A stretch of 64,000 nucleotides of DNA from Mangrovimicrobium sp033283325 (GCA_033283325.1 JAWMQO010000006.1:263456-327455); one strand, 5' to 3'. Counted from the first letter of the stretch, positions 25,345 through 34,846 are shown. The notes: generated from the letters alone by a model not told the origin. Numbers and translations are program-made.

Positions 25345-26916
25345 ATGATCTTTTCGTTCGACCAGTTCGAGCTGGACCTCGCCCGTGCAGAACTGCGCTG
25401 CTCGGGGCAGGTCTGCGCCATTGAGCCCCAGGTCTTCGCCCTGATCGCCCTGCTCGTGGAAAACCGCGACCGGCTGGTCTCGCGGGAAGAAATATTCGAC
25501 CGGGTCTGGGATGGGCGGATCGTCAGTGACTCCGCGCTGACCAGCCGCATCAAGTCGGCGCGCAAGGTGCTAGGCGATGACGGCAAGGCCCAGCGTTTCA
25601 TCAAGACGATCCATGGCAAGGGCCTGCGCTTTGTCGGCAGCGCGCAAATCCGGCAGGCGCCCTTCACCGCGGTCGCTGCGGAGCCAGGAGCCGCCGACAC
25701 CGACACTCCCGCGCAGCTGACCGATGCCCGCCCCTCGATCGCGGTATTGCCCTTCCGCCTGCTGGGCGAGGGCGGCGACTGGCAGACCATCGCCGACGGA
25801 CTTCCCCACGAACTTATCGCGGAACTTTCCAGGCTGCGTTGGCTGTTCGTCGTCGCCCGGGCTTCATCCTTCCGCCTGCGCGGAGACGATGTGGACATCG
25901 GCGAGGTACGCCGCTTGCTCGGGGTGCAATACTGCCTCTCCGGTACCGTGGAAGTTTCCCGCGGCCGGCTGACCGTGACGACGGAACTCACCCACACCGC
26001 CGCCGGCGACGTGATCTGGGCAGAGCGCTACAGCGGCGACATTCACGACATCCACGCCATGCGCGAGCAGATCTGCAGCACCATTCTCAGCCAGCTGGAA
26101 ATACAGATACCGCTGCACGAGGCCTCCAGGGCCCGCCTCAGGGTAAGTGAAAACCTCGATGCCTGGTCGGCCTATCACCTGGGCCTGCAACACACCTACC
26201 GCTTCAACCGCCAGGACAACGCCACCGCCGCTGGCCTGTTCAAGCGTGCGATTGCCCAGGACCCGGGATTTGCCCGCGCCCATGCGGGCCTCTCCTTCGT
26301 GCACTTCCAGAACGCTTTTCTGAGGCAGACCAGCGATCTCCATGCCGAGGTGGCGCGGGCGAGGCAGTGCGCGCAGCAGGGAGTGGATCTCGACCCCCTG
26401 GACCCCTTTGTCAATTTCACCATGGGGCGTACCTACTGGCTCGAATCCGACCTGGAGCGGGCCTCGGCCTGGCTCGAGCGCGCCACTTCCCTGAGCCCCA
26501 ACTATGCCCAGGGCATCTATGCCAAGGCCTGGACCGAGTCGATGGCGGGGCTGGCGACCGATGCCATGGCCCACCTTGACCTCTCGATGCGCCTGAGTCC
26601 GCTGGACCCGCTCTACTACGCCATGTTGTCGGCCCGGGGCCTGACCCATATCACCCTGGGGCAGGACCAGGAGGCCGCCGACTGGGCCGACCGCGGGGCG
26701 CGCGCGCCAGGGGCACACGTCCTGATAGCCGCCATAGCGGCAGCGGCTTGCCATCTCGCAGGGCAAGAGGCGCGGGCGCAGGCCTGGGTGAATGACGTCC
26801 AGCGACGGATGCCCGGCATCACCCGCAGCGATTTTTTCCGCTCGTTTCCGATACGTGACCCGCGGCAGCGCCAGCGCATGGATGCCGCGCTGGCGGAACT
26901 GGGTTTCGGCCAGTAG
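25345..26916 (+). CDS. CadC/ToxR-like winged-helix regulator with TolB-like and TPR domains
   Basis: Transcription regulator of about 523 aa. Residues 1-100 form an OmpR/CadC-type winged helix (FDQFELDLARAELRC; VSREEIFDRVWDGRIVSDSA; FIKTIHGKGLRFVG). A TolB-like N-terminal domain follows (SIAVLPFRLLGEGGDWQTIA, about 130-260), then TPR-type helices to the C-terminus (about 270-520). No transmembrane helix is visible, so unlike CadC it is probably cytoplasmic. The ATG at 25345 is chosen because the domain starts there; an in-frame GTG at 25297 would add 16 unrelated residues. It stands alone, divergent from the tautomerase gene, which may be its target (inference). Confidence 0.82.
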   Translation: MIFSFDQFELDLARAELRCSGQVCAIEPQVFALIALLVENRDRLVSREEIFDRVWDGRIVSDSALTSRIKSARKVLGDDGKAQRFIKTIHGKGLRFVGSAQIRQAPFTAVAAEPGAADTDTPAQLTDARPSIAVLPFRLLGEGGDWQTIADGLPHELIAELSRLRWLFVVARASSFRLRGDDVDIGEVRRLLGVQYCLSGTVEVSRGRLTVTTELTHTAAGDVIWAERYSGDIHDIHAMREQICSTILSQLEIQIPLHEASRARLRVSENLDAWSAYHLGLQHTYRFNRQDNATAAGLFKRAIAQDPGFARAHAGLSFVHFQNAFLRQTSDLHAEVARARQCAQQGVDLDPLDPFVNFTMGRTYWLESDLERASAWLERATSLSPNYAQGIYAKAWTESMAGLATDAMAHLDLSMRLSPLDPLYYAMLSARGLTHITLGQDQEAADWADRGARAPGAHVLIAAIAAAACHLAGQEARAQAWVNDVQRRMPGITRSDFFRSFPIRDPRQRQRMDAALAELGFGQ

Positions 26917-26958
26917 GCCGGGAGAGCGCTTATTCTCAAACCGCGATTTCACGCGCGT

Positions 26959-26989
26959 CTCTCACGGGAATTACTGCGTAGCGTGAGAG
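26959..26989. terminator. Possible hairpin terminator downstream of regulator
   Basis: An inverted repeat CTCTCACG / CGTGAGAG with a 15-base loop lies 42 bases after the regulator stop. No T-run follows, so its role is doubtful. Confidence 0.3.
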
Positions 26990-27115
26990 CATGCTGAAAC
27001 GTAGTGCCGGTACGAGGCGCTCCGCGAGAACCCCGCCCGCATCCACCAGCTCGCCCGAGGACTACCCACAGCCGCAAATAATGTCCTAGAGTGTCCTCAC
27101 TGGCTACTGTGTGAG

Positions 27116-29476
27116 ATGGACTCTCCAATGAAGTTGTTCAAGGTCTTCCTGGCCATAGCGGCCCTGTTCATTGCCCTCCTGGCCGGGGCGCTGGCCTACC
27201 TGCAATATGCCGACCTGAATGTGCAGCGGGGTCGGATAAACCAGTTTGTCAGCGAATCCCTGGGGCGCCAGTTCAGGATAGACGGAAACATTGCGCTGGA
27301 CCTTTGGCCGGTCCTGCGAGTGGAAATCAACAAGGTGTCTCTCGCCAATGCCGACTGGGGGAGCGAACCCGAGATGGCAAGGCTGGGGCACTTTTCCCTG
27401 CAAATGGATCCGATGTCGCTCTTGCGGGGGCCGCTGAATATCTTCGAGGTCCGCCTTAGCGACACCGATATTCTGGTCGAGACCAGCGCAGGGGGGGTCA
27501 GCAACTGGGCTCTCGGACCCGCGCAGCCCAGTGGGCAGGGCTCAGGGGCCCCTTCGGGACCAGCCGGGCTCTGGCTCGAGCAGCTCAAGGTTGAGCAACT
27601 GCGGGTTCGTCAGCGCAGTGATGAGGGCGAGCACGAGTTCGTCCTGCAGATGCTCAATCTCGAGACGTCGGAGCAGGGGGCCGTGACACTGTCGGGTGAC
27701 GGGGAGGCTTTCGACATGCCGCTGGTGATAACCGGCAGGGCAAATTCCCCGCGCCGGTATGGGCTCTCCGCTGCACTACCAATCCAACTGTCCATCGACT
27801 TGGGCGAAACACACCTGGCTCTGGGAGGTCAGCGCCTGACGCCGGAAACAGGCAACTCGGAAGAAGTCACTTACCACCTCGAGGTTTCCGGTTTACAGGC
27901 ACTGGCAGACCAGTGGCAGCTCCCCCTGGCGAACACCGACAAGGCCGATCTGCGACTGGTCCTGCGCGAGCCCGGTGAGGAACTGGACGCTAAGCTGGAA
28001 GGCAATCTTGCCGGGCTCTCCGTGACAGCACAGTTCTCGGGCGAGCCCGGTGAGCTGGCCCTGGAAGGCCAGGTAGCCACGCTGAACCAAGTGGGAAATA
28101 TTCTGGGCGTGGAGGGACTGCCCGCCGAAACACTCCAGATAGCGGCATCGCTGGAAATTGGTGATGGGTCTGTATTGCTACGGGACCTCGCAGCCAGCGC
28201 CGGCAGCACCCGGCTATCTGCCAGGGGCAACTTCACCGGGGAACACAGTGCTTCCACGCTCGAACTCGAACTGCAAGGGGAGCAGGCTTCGTCCTGGTTC
28301 GATGGGCTACCCGAAGAACATTTCCAGTTGACCGCCAGCCTGACCCTCGCTCCGGGCGAGCTGCGGGCAAGTCCCCTGCAGCTTGAACTGGGAGACAGCG
28401 ATGTGCAGGGATCTGCGCGGGCCATGCTGGCAGAGCCCGCCTCGCTTACTCTCCAATTACAGTCCAGGCGACTGGATGTGCCCCAACTCATGGGCGCCAC
28501 TCCAGCACAGGAGCCAGCAAAGGGGACGACCAGTCCCCAGCCAGCCGGGGCTACGGATACCGCCACGAAGAGACAGCGACGCTACGTGTTCTCCAGCGAG
28601 CCGCTACCGCTGGCGTTGCTGGAAGACAACCAGCTGCAGATCGACTGGTCGATAGATACCCTGGTTCTACCGCTGGTCGCCATGGAAAAGGTACAGGCGG
28701 TGGCAGCGCTCGACGCTGGCGTGTTTACCAGCGACGCGACATTTGTCGGCGCCCTGGGTGGCGCCGGACGAACGCGCCTCGTGCTCGCCAGCGCCAGCGA
28801 AGGCGCACGTTTCGAGATGCAGGGGCGACTGCGGGACCTACGGGTCAACCTGGCCTCCGGGGAGGCGGCCGCGGCGAGTGATATTCCACCACTGAACCTG
28901 ACCCTGGACCTGACGGGAACGGGGTCCAGCGCCCGGGAGATGGCCGCGGGTTCCGAGGGAGAAATTCTGCTGACCATGGGTGCGGGCCAATTGAATGGCA
29001 ATCTCATGGAACGTTATTCAAGCGACATCCTCACCCAGTTACTGAACGCGCTTAATCCCTATGCGAGGACTTCACCGCGCACCCAGCTTCAGTGCGTCCT
29101 CCTCAATGTCGGGATCGAGAGCGGTACCGCCCGGATCAACCCCATGACTTTGCAGAGCGAAAGGCTGCAAGTGGTCGCTGGCGGCACCATTGACCTGCGT
29201 AAGGAAAAGCTCAACATCGAATTCAATACCAAGCCACGAACAGGTGTCGGCGTCAGTGCCGACATGTTCGTCACACCTTTCGTCTCACTGGAAGGTACCC
29301 TGGCGAAACCCCGCGTCGGGCTGAATGAGACTGGCACCCTGTTGAACGCAGGTGCCGCGATGGCGACTGGCGGTATGTCGATCCTGTGGAAAGGCTTATT
29401 CGATCGCGCCACTGGAACGCTGGACATCTGTAAAAGCGTCCGGGAGAACTATCAACATCTTCCTGTCAGCGAATAG
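27116..29476 (+). CDS. AsmA family protein
   Basis: Envelope protein of 786 aa. One N-terminal membrane helix (LFKVFLAIAALFIALLAGALAYLQY) anchors a long periplasmic beta-rich body with the AsmA N-terminal signature (INQFVSESLGRQFRIDGNIAL, read in two pieces; then DLWPVLRVEINKVSLANADW). The C-terminal AsmA_2-type region spans about 600-740 (GTIDLRKEKLNIEFN). The family belongs to the AsmA/TamB/YhdP group linked to lipid transport and outer-membrane assembly. A second ATG at 27128 (fifth codon) is possible. It is preceded by a 199-bp gap and convergent with an outer-membrane protein gene. Confidence 0.88.
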   Translation: MDSPMKLFKVFLAIAALFIALLAGALAYLQYADLNVQRGRINQFVSESLGRQFRIDGNIALDLWPVLRVEINKVSLANADWGSEPEMARLGHFSLQMDPMSLLRGPLNIFEVRLSDTDILVETSAGGVSNWALGPAQPSGQGSGAPSGPAGLWLEQLKVEQLRVRQRSDEGEHEFVLQMLNLETSEQGAVTLSGDGEAFDMPLVITGRANSPRRYGLSAALPIQLSIDLGETHLALGGQRLTPETGNSEEVTYHLEVSGLQALADQWQLPLANTDKADLRLVLREPGEELDAKLEGNLAGLSVTAQFSGEPGELALEGQVATLNQVGNILGVEGLPAETLQIAASLEIGDGSVLLRDLAASAGSTRLSARGNFTGEHSASTLELELQGEQASSWFDGLPEEHFQLTASLTLAPGELRASPLQLELGDSDVQGSARAMLAEPASLTLQLQSRRLDVPQLMGATPAQEPAKGTTSPQPAGATDTATKRQRRYVFSSEPLPLALLEDNQLQIDWSIDTLVLPLVAMEKVQAVAALDAGVFTSDATFVGALGGAGRTRLVLASASEGARFEMQGRLRDLRVNLASGEAAAASDIPPLNLTLDLTGTGSSAREMAAGSEGEILLTMGAGQLNGNLMERYSSDILTQLLNALNPYARTSPRTQLQCVLLNVGIESGTARINPMTLQSERLQVVAGGTIDLRKEKLNIEFNTKPRTGVGVSADMFVTPFVSLEGTLAKPRVGLNETGTLLNAGAAMATGGMSILWKGLFDRATGTLDICKSVRENYQHLPVSE

Positions 29477-29486
29477 CGTGCCGCCC

Positions 29487-30365
29487 TCAGATGGGAAAGT
29501 CGGTGCCCACTGTCCAGCCCCTGAAGCCGCTGCCATTCTTGTAGCCGATTCTTAATCGCTCGAATGTGAAGCCGAAGATCCTGCGCGGTCGCTTCAGGCC
29601 CACAGATAAACCAAACTCGTGCAGGTCCTCGATCTCCGAATCGCGAATCGGTGTCTCGGCGATATCCCACACCGGCGCATAGTGCTGGAAGTAGTAGTAA
29701 AGGCCCGCGTTCACCTTACGATCCAACACCCGGTGCCCGGTATCCATGCGAAAATCCACCCCGCTTTCCAGCACGGAAAAGCCGTGACTGACATCCGCTT
29801 CGTGCTGGTATTCGCCGGCAAGCTGGTATCCCACGCCCCAGATGAACTGTGCACGATCACCCAGAGGCCAGGTGGCGCGGGCTCGCAGCCCCAGCACACC
29901 GTGGGTAATAAATTCATCCCGGGTAAAATCGAAGGTACCGCCAATCTTGCCGAAGGGCTTCAGGCTCCATACCTCGTTCATGCGCAACTCTGCCTGCAGG
30001 CCGGGCATGGCACTCAGGGTAACCAGTTCCTTCTCGTAGAAATTTTCCAGCAAAACGTTGTCGTCTACCTGGTCGTAGCCAATGGTCAGTGGCAGGTACC
30101 ATTTCAGACCTATCCTTTCTTCGGTCGCGGGACGCTGATTATAGGAAATCGGAACCTGCAGCATGGTAATCCGGCGACCCTGGATCTTGTAAGTGCCTGT
30201 TCCCATAATTGCGGCGTAGGAATAACTGACCGCAAACTCGCTCTCCTCGAAAGTATCGACGTCCTGGGCGACGGCAGCGGGAATCGCGAGAAAAGGCAAG
30301 AGCATTCCCGCGGCGAGCAGGCGCAGATTTTGCGGAACATGGGCGAGTTGGCTTCCCGCCACCAT
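29487..30365 (-). CDS. Putative outer-membrane beta-barrel protein
   Basis: Exported 292-aa protein that I cannot place in a named family. A signal peptide (LRLLAAGMLLPFLAIPAAVAQ) is followed by amphipathic strands with aromatic ends (FAVSYSYAAIMGTG, KWYLPLTIGYDQ, FIWGVGYQLAGEYQ, VNAGLYYYFQHYAPVW) and a C-terminus ending in WTVGTDFPI. This alternation is typical of a barrel of about 10-12 strands, but the last residue is Ile rather than Phe. The ATG at 30365 is used because the upstream in-frame TTG at 30395 is a poor start. It is divergent from the SYLF-like lipoprotein gene. Confidence 0.65.
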   Translation of the reverse strand: MVAGSQLAHVPQNLRLLAAGMLLPFLAIPAAVAQDVDTFEESEFAVSYSYAAIMGTGTYKIQGRRITMLQVPISYNQRPATEERIGLKWYLPLTIGYDQVDDNVLLENFYEKELVTLSAMPGLQAELRMNEVWSLKPFGKIGGTFDFTRDEFITHGVLGLRARATWPLGDRAQFIWGVGYQLAGEYQHEADVSHGFSVLESGVDFRMDTGHRVLDRKVNAGLYYYFQHYAPVWDIAETPIRDSEIEDLHEFGLSVGLKRPRRIFGFTFERLRIGYKNGSGFRGWTVGTDFPI

Positions 30366-30672
30366 TGAAATCAGGGGACTGGTGTTGGCGGCCAAAGTAC
30401 AGGCTCCCGATCACGAGATGGTGAACAGTGTATGTCATGACTGGTGCTCTCGCATCTACGAACAGATTCGCCCGGACACGGAAGGCCAGCCTGGTGCACC
30501 TCAGAGTGCGATCAACCCGACTTACAGAAACCAATTTGCGCATCGGCTGTGTCGAAGCAGTAGTGTGGAAGTGCTTGCTTCGTCTATAGTGGGGACGCAG
30601 GCAAATCAAGGACCACTCCAATCGGTATCGCGATCTGCCTCAGCACAATCATCCCGAAGGCGAGAGCACAGA
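30366..30672. other. 307-bp divergent promoter region
   Basis: Intergenic space between the barrel protein gene and the SYLF-like lipoprotein gene, which start in opposite directions. A -10-like TATAGT lies at 30585-30590, 83 bases before the lipoprotein ATG; its -35 is poor. An open frame running into the lipoprotein from 30382 has no ribosome site and is not counted as coding. Confidence 0.4.
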
Positions 30673-31236
30673 ATGCAATTCCATAATTGCTGTAGGTATG
30701 CCTTGGTGTTAGCGACCCTGCTAACCATGTCCTGCACCCTGCATAACGAGCCGTCTGACCCACCTGGCGCGGCAGAGCTGGACGCCATGGGTGAAAAAAC
30801 TGTTTCCGAACTGGTCGAGCGCAACCCCGAACTCGCCGCGTCACTGGAGTCCGCGGCCGGCTATGTGGTGATGGCCATGGCATCGACCAAGATCCCCGGC
30901 GTTGGTGCGGGCAGGGGCTACGGCGTGGTGATCGACAACGCCCGCGAACAGCATGCCTATATCCGGGTCACGCAGTTCGAGGCGGGCGGAGGCATCGGCG
31001 CCCAGCGCTATCGCCTGCTGGTCATTCTGGAGAAACCGCGCATGGTTGAAAAATTCATTGCGGGGGGATGGCGCTACGACGGTAGCGCCGACCTGGATTC
31101 GAGTGCCGCCCAGGGTGGTCCCGGCCCCATATCCAGGGGTAAGGGCTACAAGGTATTCAGGTTGACCGACGAGGGCGCCGCCGCAACAGTGACAGTACGG
31201 GCGATGAACTCGGAGCCTTACATTCCCGGCCACTAA
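30673..31236 (+). CDS. SYLF/YSC84-like lipoprotein
   Basis: Lipoprotein of 187 aa. The lipobox LTMSC gives the lipidated Cys at about residue 21. The mature part resembles the SYLF (YSC84) fold: an N-terminal helix (AELDAMGEKTVSELVERNPE), then AAGYVVMAMASTKIPGVGAG and GYGVVIDNAREQHAYIRVTQ, followed by strands with LLVILEKPRMVEKFIAGG. SYLF domains bind phosphoinositides in eukaryotes; bacterial members are mostly uncharacterised envelope proteins. The frame extends upstream to 30382, but the signal peptide fixes the start at 30673. It is followed by the DUF389 remnant. Confidence 0.7.
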   Translation: MQFHNCCRYALVLATLLTMSCTLHNEPSDPPGAAELDAMGEKTVSELVERNPELAASLESAAGYVVMAMASTKIPGVGAGRGYGVVIDNAREQHAYIRVTQFEAGGGIGAQRYRLLVILEKPRMVEKFIAGGWRYDGSADLDSSAAQGGPGPISRGKGYKVFRLTDEGAAATVTVRAMNSEPYIPGH

Positions 31237-31263
31237 GCCAGGGGAACTGGTCCCATTTACGCC

Positions 31264-31662
31264 CAGGCGCCAGCGACTACACTCCCGGTGGCCCAGGGTA
31301 ATATAGCGCTATACCGCCGTTCACTGGCGGTAGCGATGATAGGCTTGTTCGTCGGCCTTGCCGTTTCACTACTGGCAGGCTCCCTCAACCCGGGCTACGA
31401 GCCCTCGCTGGAAGTCGAAGCGCGAGGAGGCGCGGATGTCCTCGACCTGGGCGTGGCCATACTATCCGGCTTTGTCGCCGCCCACGTCCCGGGCCAGCCC
31501 GGAGTGGTCAATACGCTGGCCGGCGTGGCCATCGCCGGAGGAGCGCGGGACTCCGGGCCCGAAAACCATCATTGCCCCCCCAGAAGGCCCAGCAGGAATG
31601 CCCTTGTCGGAAAGCCTTTGAGCAGATACCGGAACGGATACTTCGAGTGTGGGATTAATTGA
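31264..31662 (+). pseudogene. Fragment of a DUF389-family membrane protein gene
   Basis: The frame from about 31264 reads through two membrane segments (RSLAVAMIGLFVGLAVSLLA and VLDLGVAILSGFVAAHVPGQ) and the motif NTLAGVAIAGG. Spacing and motifs match the C-terminal membrane half of DUF389 (TIGR00341-like) proteins: a helix pair, a Leu-Asp-Leu turn, then PGVAIA. The rest of the family is missing: no start, no N-terminal half, and similarity ends near 31550, after which the frame turns into unrelated Pro/Arg-rich sequence. I read it as a decayed remnant. A translated product of 124 aa from GTG 31288 cannot be excluded. Confidence 0.5.
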
Positions 31663-31672
31663 CCAAGATCAA
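31659..31672. promoter_or_regulatory. FNR/ANR-type box
   Basis: The sequence TTGACCAAGATCAA fits the FNR-family consensus TTGAY-N4-RTCAA in both half-sites. It lies 154 bases before the ATG of the beta-barrel gene at 31826, directly after the DUF389 remnant. A 7-bp inverted repeat (GCCTTTG at 31680-31686 with CAAAGGC at 31693-31699) follows. It could give oxygen-responsive control of the downstream genes; no sensor gene is nearby. Confidence 0.55.
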
Positions 31673-31825
31673 CACTTTGGCCTTTGATCTGGCAAAGGCT
31701 CTCACATTTCCTAAATTTCGACTACCTTACCAAGGAAGCGACTTACAGCGACAGCGCCTGTAATCGCTGCCCTTGCTACACAGGCGTGCAAGCGCTGCCC
31801 TGACTCCAATAAAAAGGGAACTTGA

Positions 31826-32584
31826 ATGGAACGAAAGCAGTTGCTGCGGCTATTTACCGGGCTGGCCCTGTGCCTGCCACTGACCCAACTGTCAGCCCAG
31901 GAGTGGGAGTCCCGCCTGACGCCCTACCTCTGGTTCGCCGGCATCGATGGGGATGTGGCGACCCTCCCCGGGTTCCCGGTGGTCCCGGTCAAACTCAGTG
32001 CCAGCGATGCACTGGCTGACAATGAAACCAGCTTCATGGGCATTTATGAACTGCGCAATCCCCGTCACGGCCTGGTGATCGAGGCGATATACACCGATAC
32101 CCGAACCGAAGAGACCCTCGTGGAAGAGATCGGGCTGGAAATGACATCTGTGTCAAAAAACACGGTTTTTTCGGCCTCTTACGAGCACACCGTACTCGAC
32201 ACTGGCAGCACCCGGCTGGATCTGCTGGCCGGTCTGCGCTACTGGGAAATCGACTCGGCGCTGCGCTTCAGTGGCGGCCTTGGCGTGCTTGAATCGCGGC
32301 GGGTATCGAATGACGACGACTGGATAGACCCGCTGGTCGGCATCAAGGGGCGATCCGGGCTGGGTGACAGCAATTTCTATCTTGCCTACTGGCTGATCGG
32401 TGGCGGCTTCGGGGTCGGCTCCGACGCCTTCTATGACGGATCACTCAATCTCGGTTACCAGTGGAGCAAGAGTATCGGCACGACGCTGGGATACCGCGAG
32501 TTCAACGTCGACTACGACGATGACGGTTTCGTTTACGATGTGCGACAGAACGGTTGGTCTGTCGGCCTTACCTGGAGTTTCTGA
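31826..32584 (+). CDS. Putative outer-membrane beta-barrel protein
   Basis: Exported 252-aa protein, family not recognised with certainty. A signal peptide (LLRLFTGLALCLPLTQLSAQ) precedes a mature part starting EWESRLTPYLWFAGIDGDVA, a pattern common in OmpA/OmpW-like barrels. Amphipathic strands follow, ending with a classic C-terminal barrel strand GWSVGLTWSF (terminal Phe). About eight strands can be traced. AAGGGAAC lies upstream of the ATG. The glycine-zipper gene starts 36 bases after its stop, so the two are probably co-transcribed from a promoter near the FNR-type box. Confidence 0.7.
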   Translation: MERKQLLRLFTGLALCLPLTQLSAQEWESRLTPYLWFAGIDGDVATLPGFPVVPVKLSASDALADNETSFMGIYELRNPRHGLVIEAIYTDTRTEETLVEEIGLEMTSVSKNTVFSASYEHTVLDTGSTRLDLLAGLRYWEIDSALRFSGGLGVLESRRVSNDDDWIDPLVGIKGRSGLGDSNFYLAYWLIGGGFGVGSDAFYDGSLNLGYQWSKSIGTTLGYREFNVDYDDDGFVYDVRQNGWSVGLTWSF

Positions 32585-32620
32585 CCCGTGCCATTTCCCA
32601 CCCATTCAAGGAGCCGTTCC

Positions 32621-33226
32621 GTGACATTCACGACCCCTGGCCTGTTACGGCCACTAAGCTTCGGCCTGTTCACACTCATTCTCGCTACCAGCCAGACTGT
32701 CCTGGCGCAACGTGCCGGCCAGAGTATCAGCGTGGACTACGGCATCGTCAAAGCAGGCGCTGAAGTCGATCTCAAATCCGGGGCAGTGCCAGCTGGCGCG
32801 GTGGTCGGCGGCACACTTGGCTTGCTCTCCGCCAAGGGAAAATCCTCATCCAAGAAGACGCGTAATGCCATTATCGGCAGTGTCGCCGGGGGCGCTGTTG
32901 CGAGCGCGGCCCAGGGCAATACGAGGGGTATGGTTTATACCGTCGACATGGTGAGTGGAGGTGCCATGCAGGTAGTGACCGACCAGCGCGAGATCCGCAG
33001 CGGCGACTGTGTCGCGGTGGAACGTGCGGGCGAGACCGCTAATCTGCGCCGGGTCAGTTCACAGTACTGCAAGCCGGAAAACAGGGACGCGGTGGCCTCG
33101 GTGAGCAAGGAGGCAAATGAGGAAGCCGGTGAGTGCCTGGCGGCGAAACAGCAACTGGTCGAAGCCTCGACGGAAGAGGCGCTCAACCTGGCGAAGATCA
33201 AGATCGACCTGCTCTGCGCGGACTAG
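32621..33226 (+). CDS. Glycine-zipper envelope protein
   Basis: Exported 201-aa protein. A hydrophobic N-terminal signal (LSFGLFTLILATSQTVLAQ) is followed by a Gly-rich segment (GAVVGGTLGLLSAKG and IIGSVAGGAVASAAQG) of the glycine-zipper type seen in SlyB-like and Rick-17kDa proteins. After this comes a domain with two conserved Cys residues (SGDCVAVERAG and SSQYCKPEN) and a helical C-terminus containing a third and fourth Cys (EECLA-type and LLCAD). The GTG at 32621 has AAGGAG at ideal spacing; an in-frame ATG at 32588 lacks a site. Function unknown; probably outer-membrane associated. Confidence 0.65.
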   Translation: MTFTTPGLLRPLSFGLFTLILATSQTVLAQRAGQSISVDYGIVKAGAEVDLKSGAVPAGAVVGGTLGLLSAKGKSSSKKTRNAIIGSVAGGAVASAAQGNTRGMVYTVDMVSGGAMQVVTDQREIRSGDCVAVERAGETANLRRVSSQYCKPENRDAVASVSKEANEEAGECLAAKQQLVEASTEEALNLAKIKIDLLCAD

Positions 33227-33283
33227 CGCCAAACCAGGGCGACAGCGCCGTGACATACCCGGGAGAGTATTTTTGGCTTTCTG

Positions 33284-34846
33284 CTAGTAAAGTTCCTTGG
33301 GAAACAGCATGAAAAAGACATCCTGAACGCGCTGCCAGATATTCCTGGCCGGCTGCCTGCTCAATGTGCCCGCGCTACTGTGCCAGGCCAGCTTGCCGGC
33401 CGGGTCGAGGGTCACCCGCCAGCTGTTGGAGGGCTGGATATCCCTGTCGATCAGCGTATTCAGGGCGTCCGCAAGTTCGGGGCTGTCGATAAAAACTCCC
33501 ATCTCTGAATTGATGGCGGCCGAGCGCGGATCGTAGTTCATCGAGCCGATATAGACGATGCGCCTGTCGACGGTCATGGCTTTGGTGTGCAGCCCCATGG
33601 ATTTGCTGCGGACCGGAGGCGTATCGGCCACAGTTGCCAGGGTGCTGCCGTCATGGCGCAACTCGTACAACTGCACGCCCGCCTCGACCAGGGGTTTGCG
33701 CCAGGCCTTATAGTGGCTGTTGACCGCCGGCACGTCGTGGGAGGCCAGTGAGTTGGTCAGCACGTCAACCGCCACGCCTCTTGCAGTGAGGCTCTCGAGC
33801 GTCGCAATGGTCTGCTCGTTGGGAATAATGTAGGCGTTGACCACCCTGAGCTCTGTTCGTGCCGAGCGCGTGATATCACGTGTTGCTTCAAGCATGACAT
33901 GTTCGATCTGGTCACCGTTGGGGCGGTCTGACTCAATCCGCGCTCTTCCCGGCAGGAGCTGCGCGCGGAGCAGCCCGACTTCGTCCGACCACTCTCCTGG
34001 CAGGAGCGGGATCTGGTTCAGGGAATCCGCCTGGCGCAGATCCTCCGCCATCCGGGCCCGGGCAGCCTGCATGTCCTCATCCGACACCTCGATATTCAGG
34101 GTGCTGGCGGGCAGGACCCAGTCACTGTTCCAGAAACCGTCGAACACGCCGGACACATCGCTGGCCACCGGCCCCACACCCAACACATCCAGGTCGCGGA
34201 AATTGAAACGCGGTTCCAGCCCCATGTATTCATCGCCCAGATTGCGTCCACCAAGGATGACCGCGAGGTTATCCACTATCAGGCACTTGTTGTGCATGCG
34301 TTGGTTGACACGCTCCATCTCTGCCAGAGATTCGCCCAGCCGGGCGCCGATGCCACGCTTCGACCAGGGATTGAACAGCCGCATCTCAATATTGGCGTGG
34401 GCGTTGAGGCGCGCGACGACCGCGTCACGCTGAACCACACTTCCGGCGTTTTCGAGCAGGGTATTGAGGTCGTCGACCAGCAATCTCACCTTGACGCCCC
34501 GGTCCGCAGCGGCCAGCAGCCTGGAGGCGATAAGCCGGCCACTATTGTCCCCGTACCAGAGGTAATACTGCAGGTCGATGGAACGGCTGGCAGTATCGAT
34601 CAGTCGAAGGCGCCACTCCAGCCCGGAGCGGTTATCGTCCAGTAGCAGAAACCCGGAACTGTCCTCGCCATGGTGCACTGCCACTGTATGGGCCACCTCG
34701 GCGAAGGGACCCGTCGTCACAGGTGGCGAGGCATATTCCGGCGGCATCGCAGCAGGCGGGGAAATCGTCGAGCTGCACCCGGCGAGCAGTGCCAGTAGCA
34801 GAGTTGCCACCCCGCGCATTACGGGGCTGGCCAGAGGGTAAGCCAT
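33284..34846 (-). CDS. Phospholipase D-family lipoprotein
   Basis: Lipoprotein of 520 aa with two HKD motifs. The lipobox is LLAGCSST (Cys near residue 24). The first catalytic motif is MHNKCLIVDNLAVILGGRN and the second LHTKAMTVDRRIVYIGSMN: both keep the HxKx4D pattern and the following Gly-Asn/Ser-Asn. The body fits bacterial phospholipase D/cardiolipin-synthase-like proteins (LQYYLWYGDNSGRL; LLVDDLNTL). As a lipoprotein it would act on phospholipids at the periplasmic face, unlike the membrane-helix ClsA type. The ATG at 34846 has GAGGAAG upstream and gives a good lipoprotein signal; the frame extends to 34915. Confidence 0.88.
   Translation of the reverse strand: MAYPLASPVMRGVATLLLALLAGCSSTISPPAAMPPEYASPPVTTGPFAEVAHTVAVHHGEDSSGFLLLDDNRSGLEWRLRLIDTASRSIDLQYYLWYGDNSGRLIASRLLAAADRGVKVRLLVDDLNTLLENAGSVVQRDAVVARLNAHANIEMRLFNPWSKRGIGARLGESLAEMERVNQRMHNKCLIVDNLAVILGGRNLGDEYMGLEPRFNFRDLDVLGVGPVASDVSGVFDGFWNSDWVLPASTLNIEVSDEDMQAARARMAEDLRQADSLNQIPLLPGEWSDEVGLLRAQLLPGRARIESDRPNGDQIEHVMLEATRDITRSARTELRVVNAYIIPNEQTIATLESLTARGVAVDVLTNSLASHDVPAVNSHYKAWRKPLVEAGVQLYELRHDGSTLATVADTPPVRSKSMGLHTKAMTVDRRIVYIGSMNYDPRSAAINSEMGVFIDSPELADALNTLIDRDIQPSNSWRVTLDPAGKLAWHSSAGTLSRQPARNIWQRVQDVFFMLFPKELY

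Noticed and set aside
24504..25424. 306-codon frame through the gap between S9 peptidase and regulator
   Set aside because: Crosses the tautomerase gene on the other strand and contains no recognisable segment or ribosome site.
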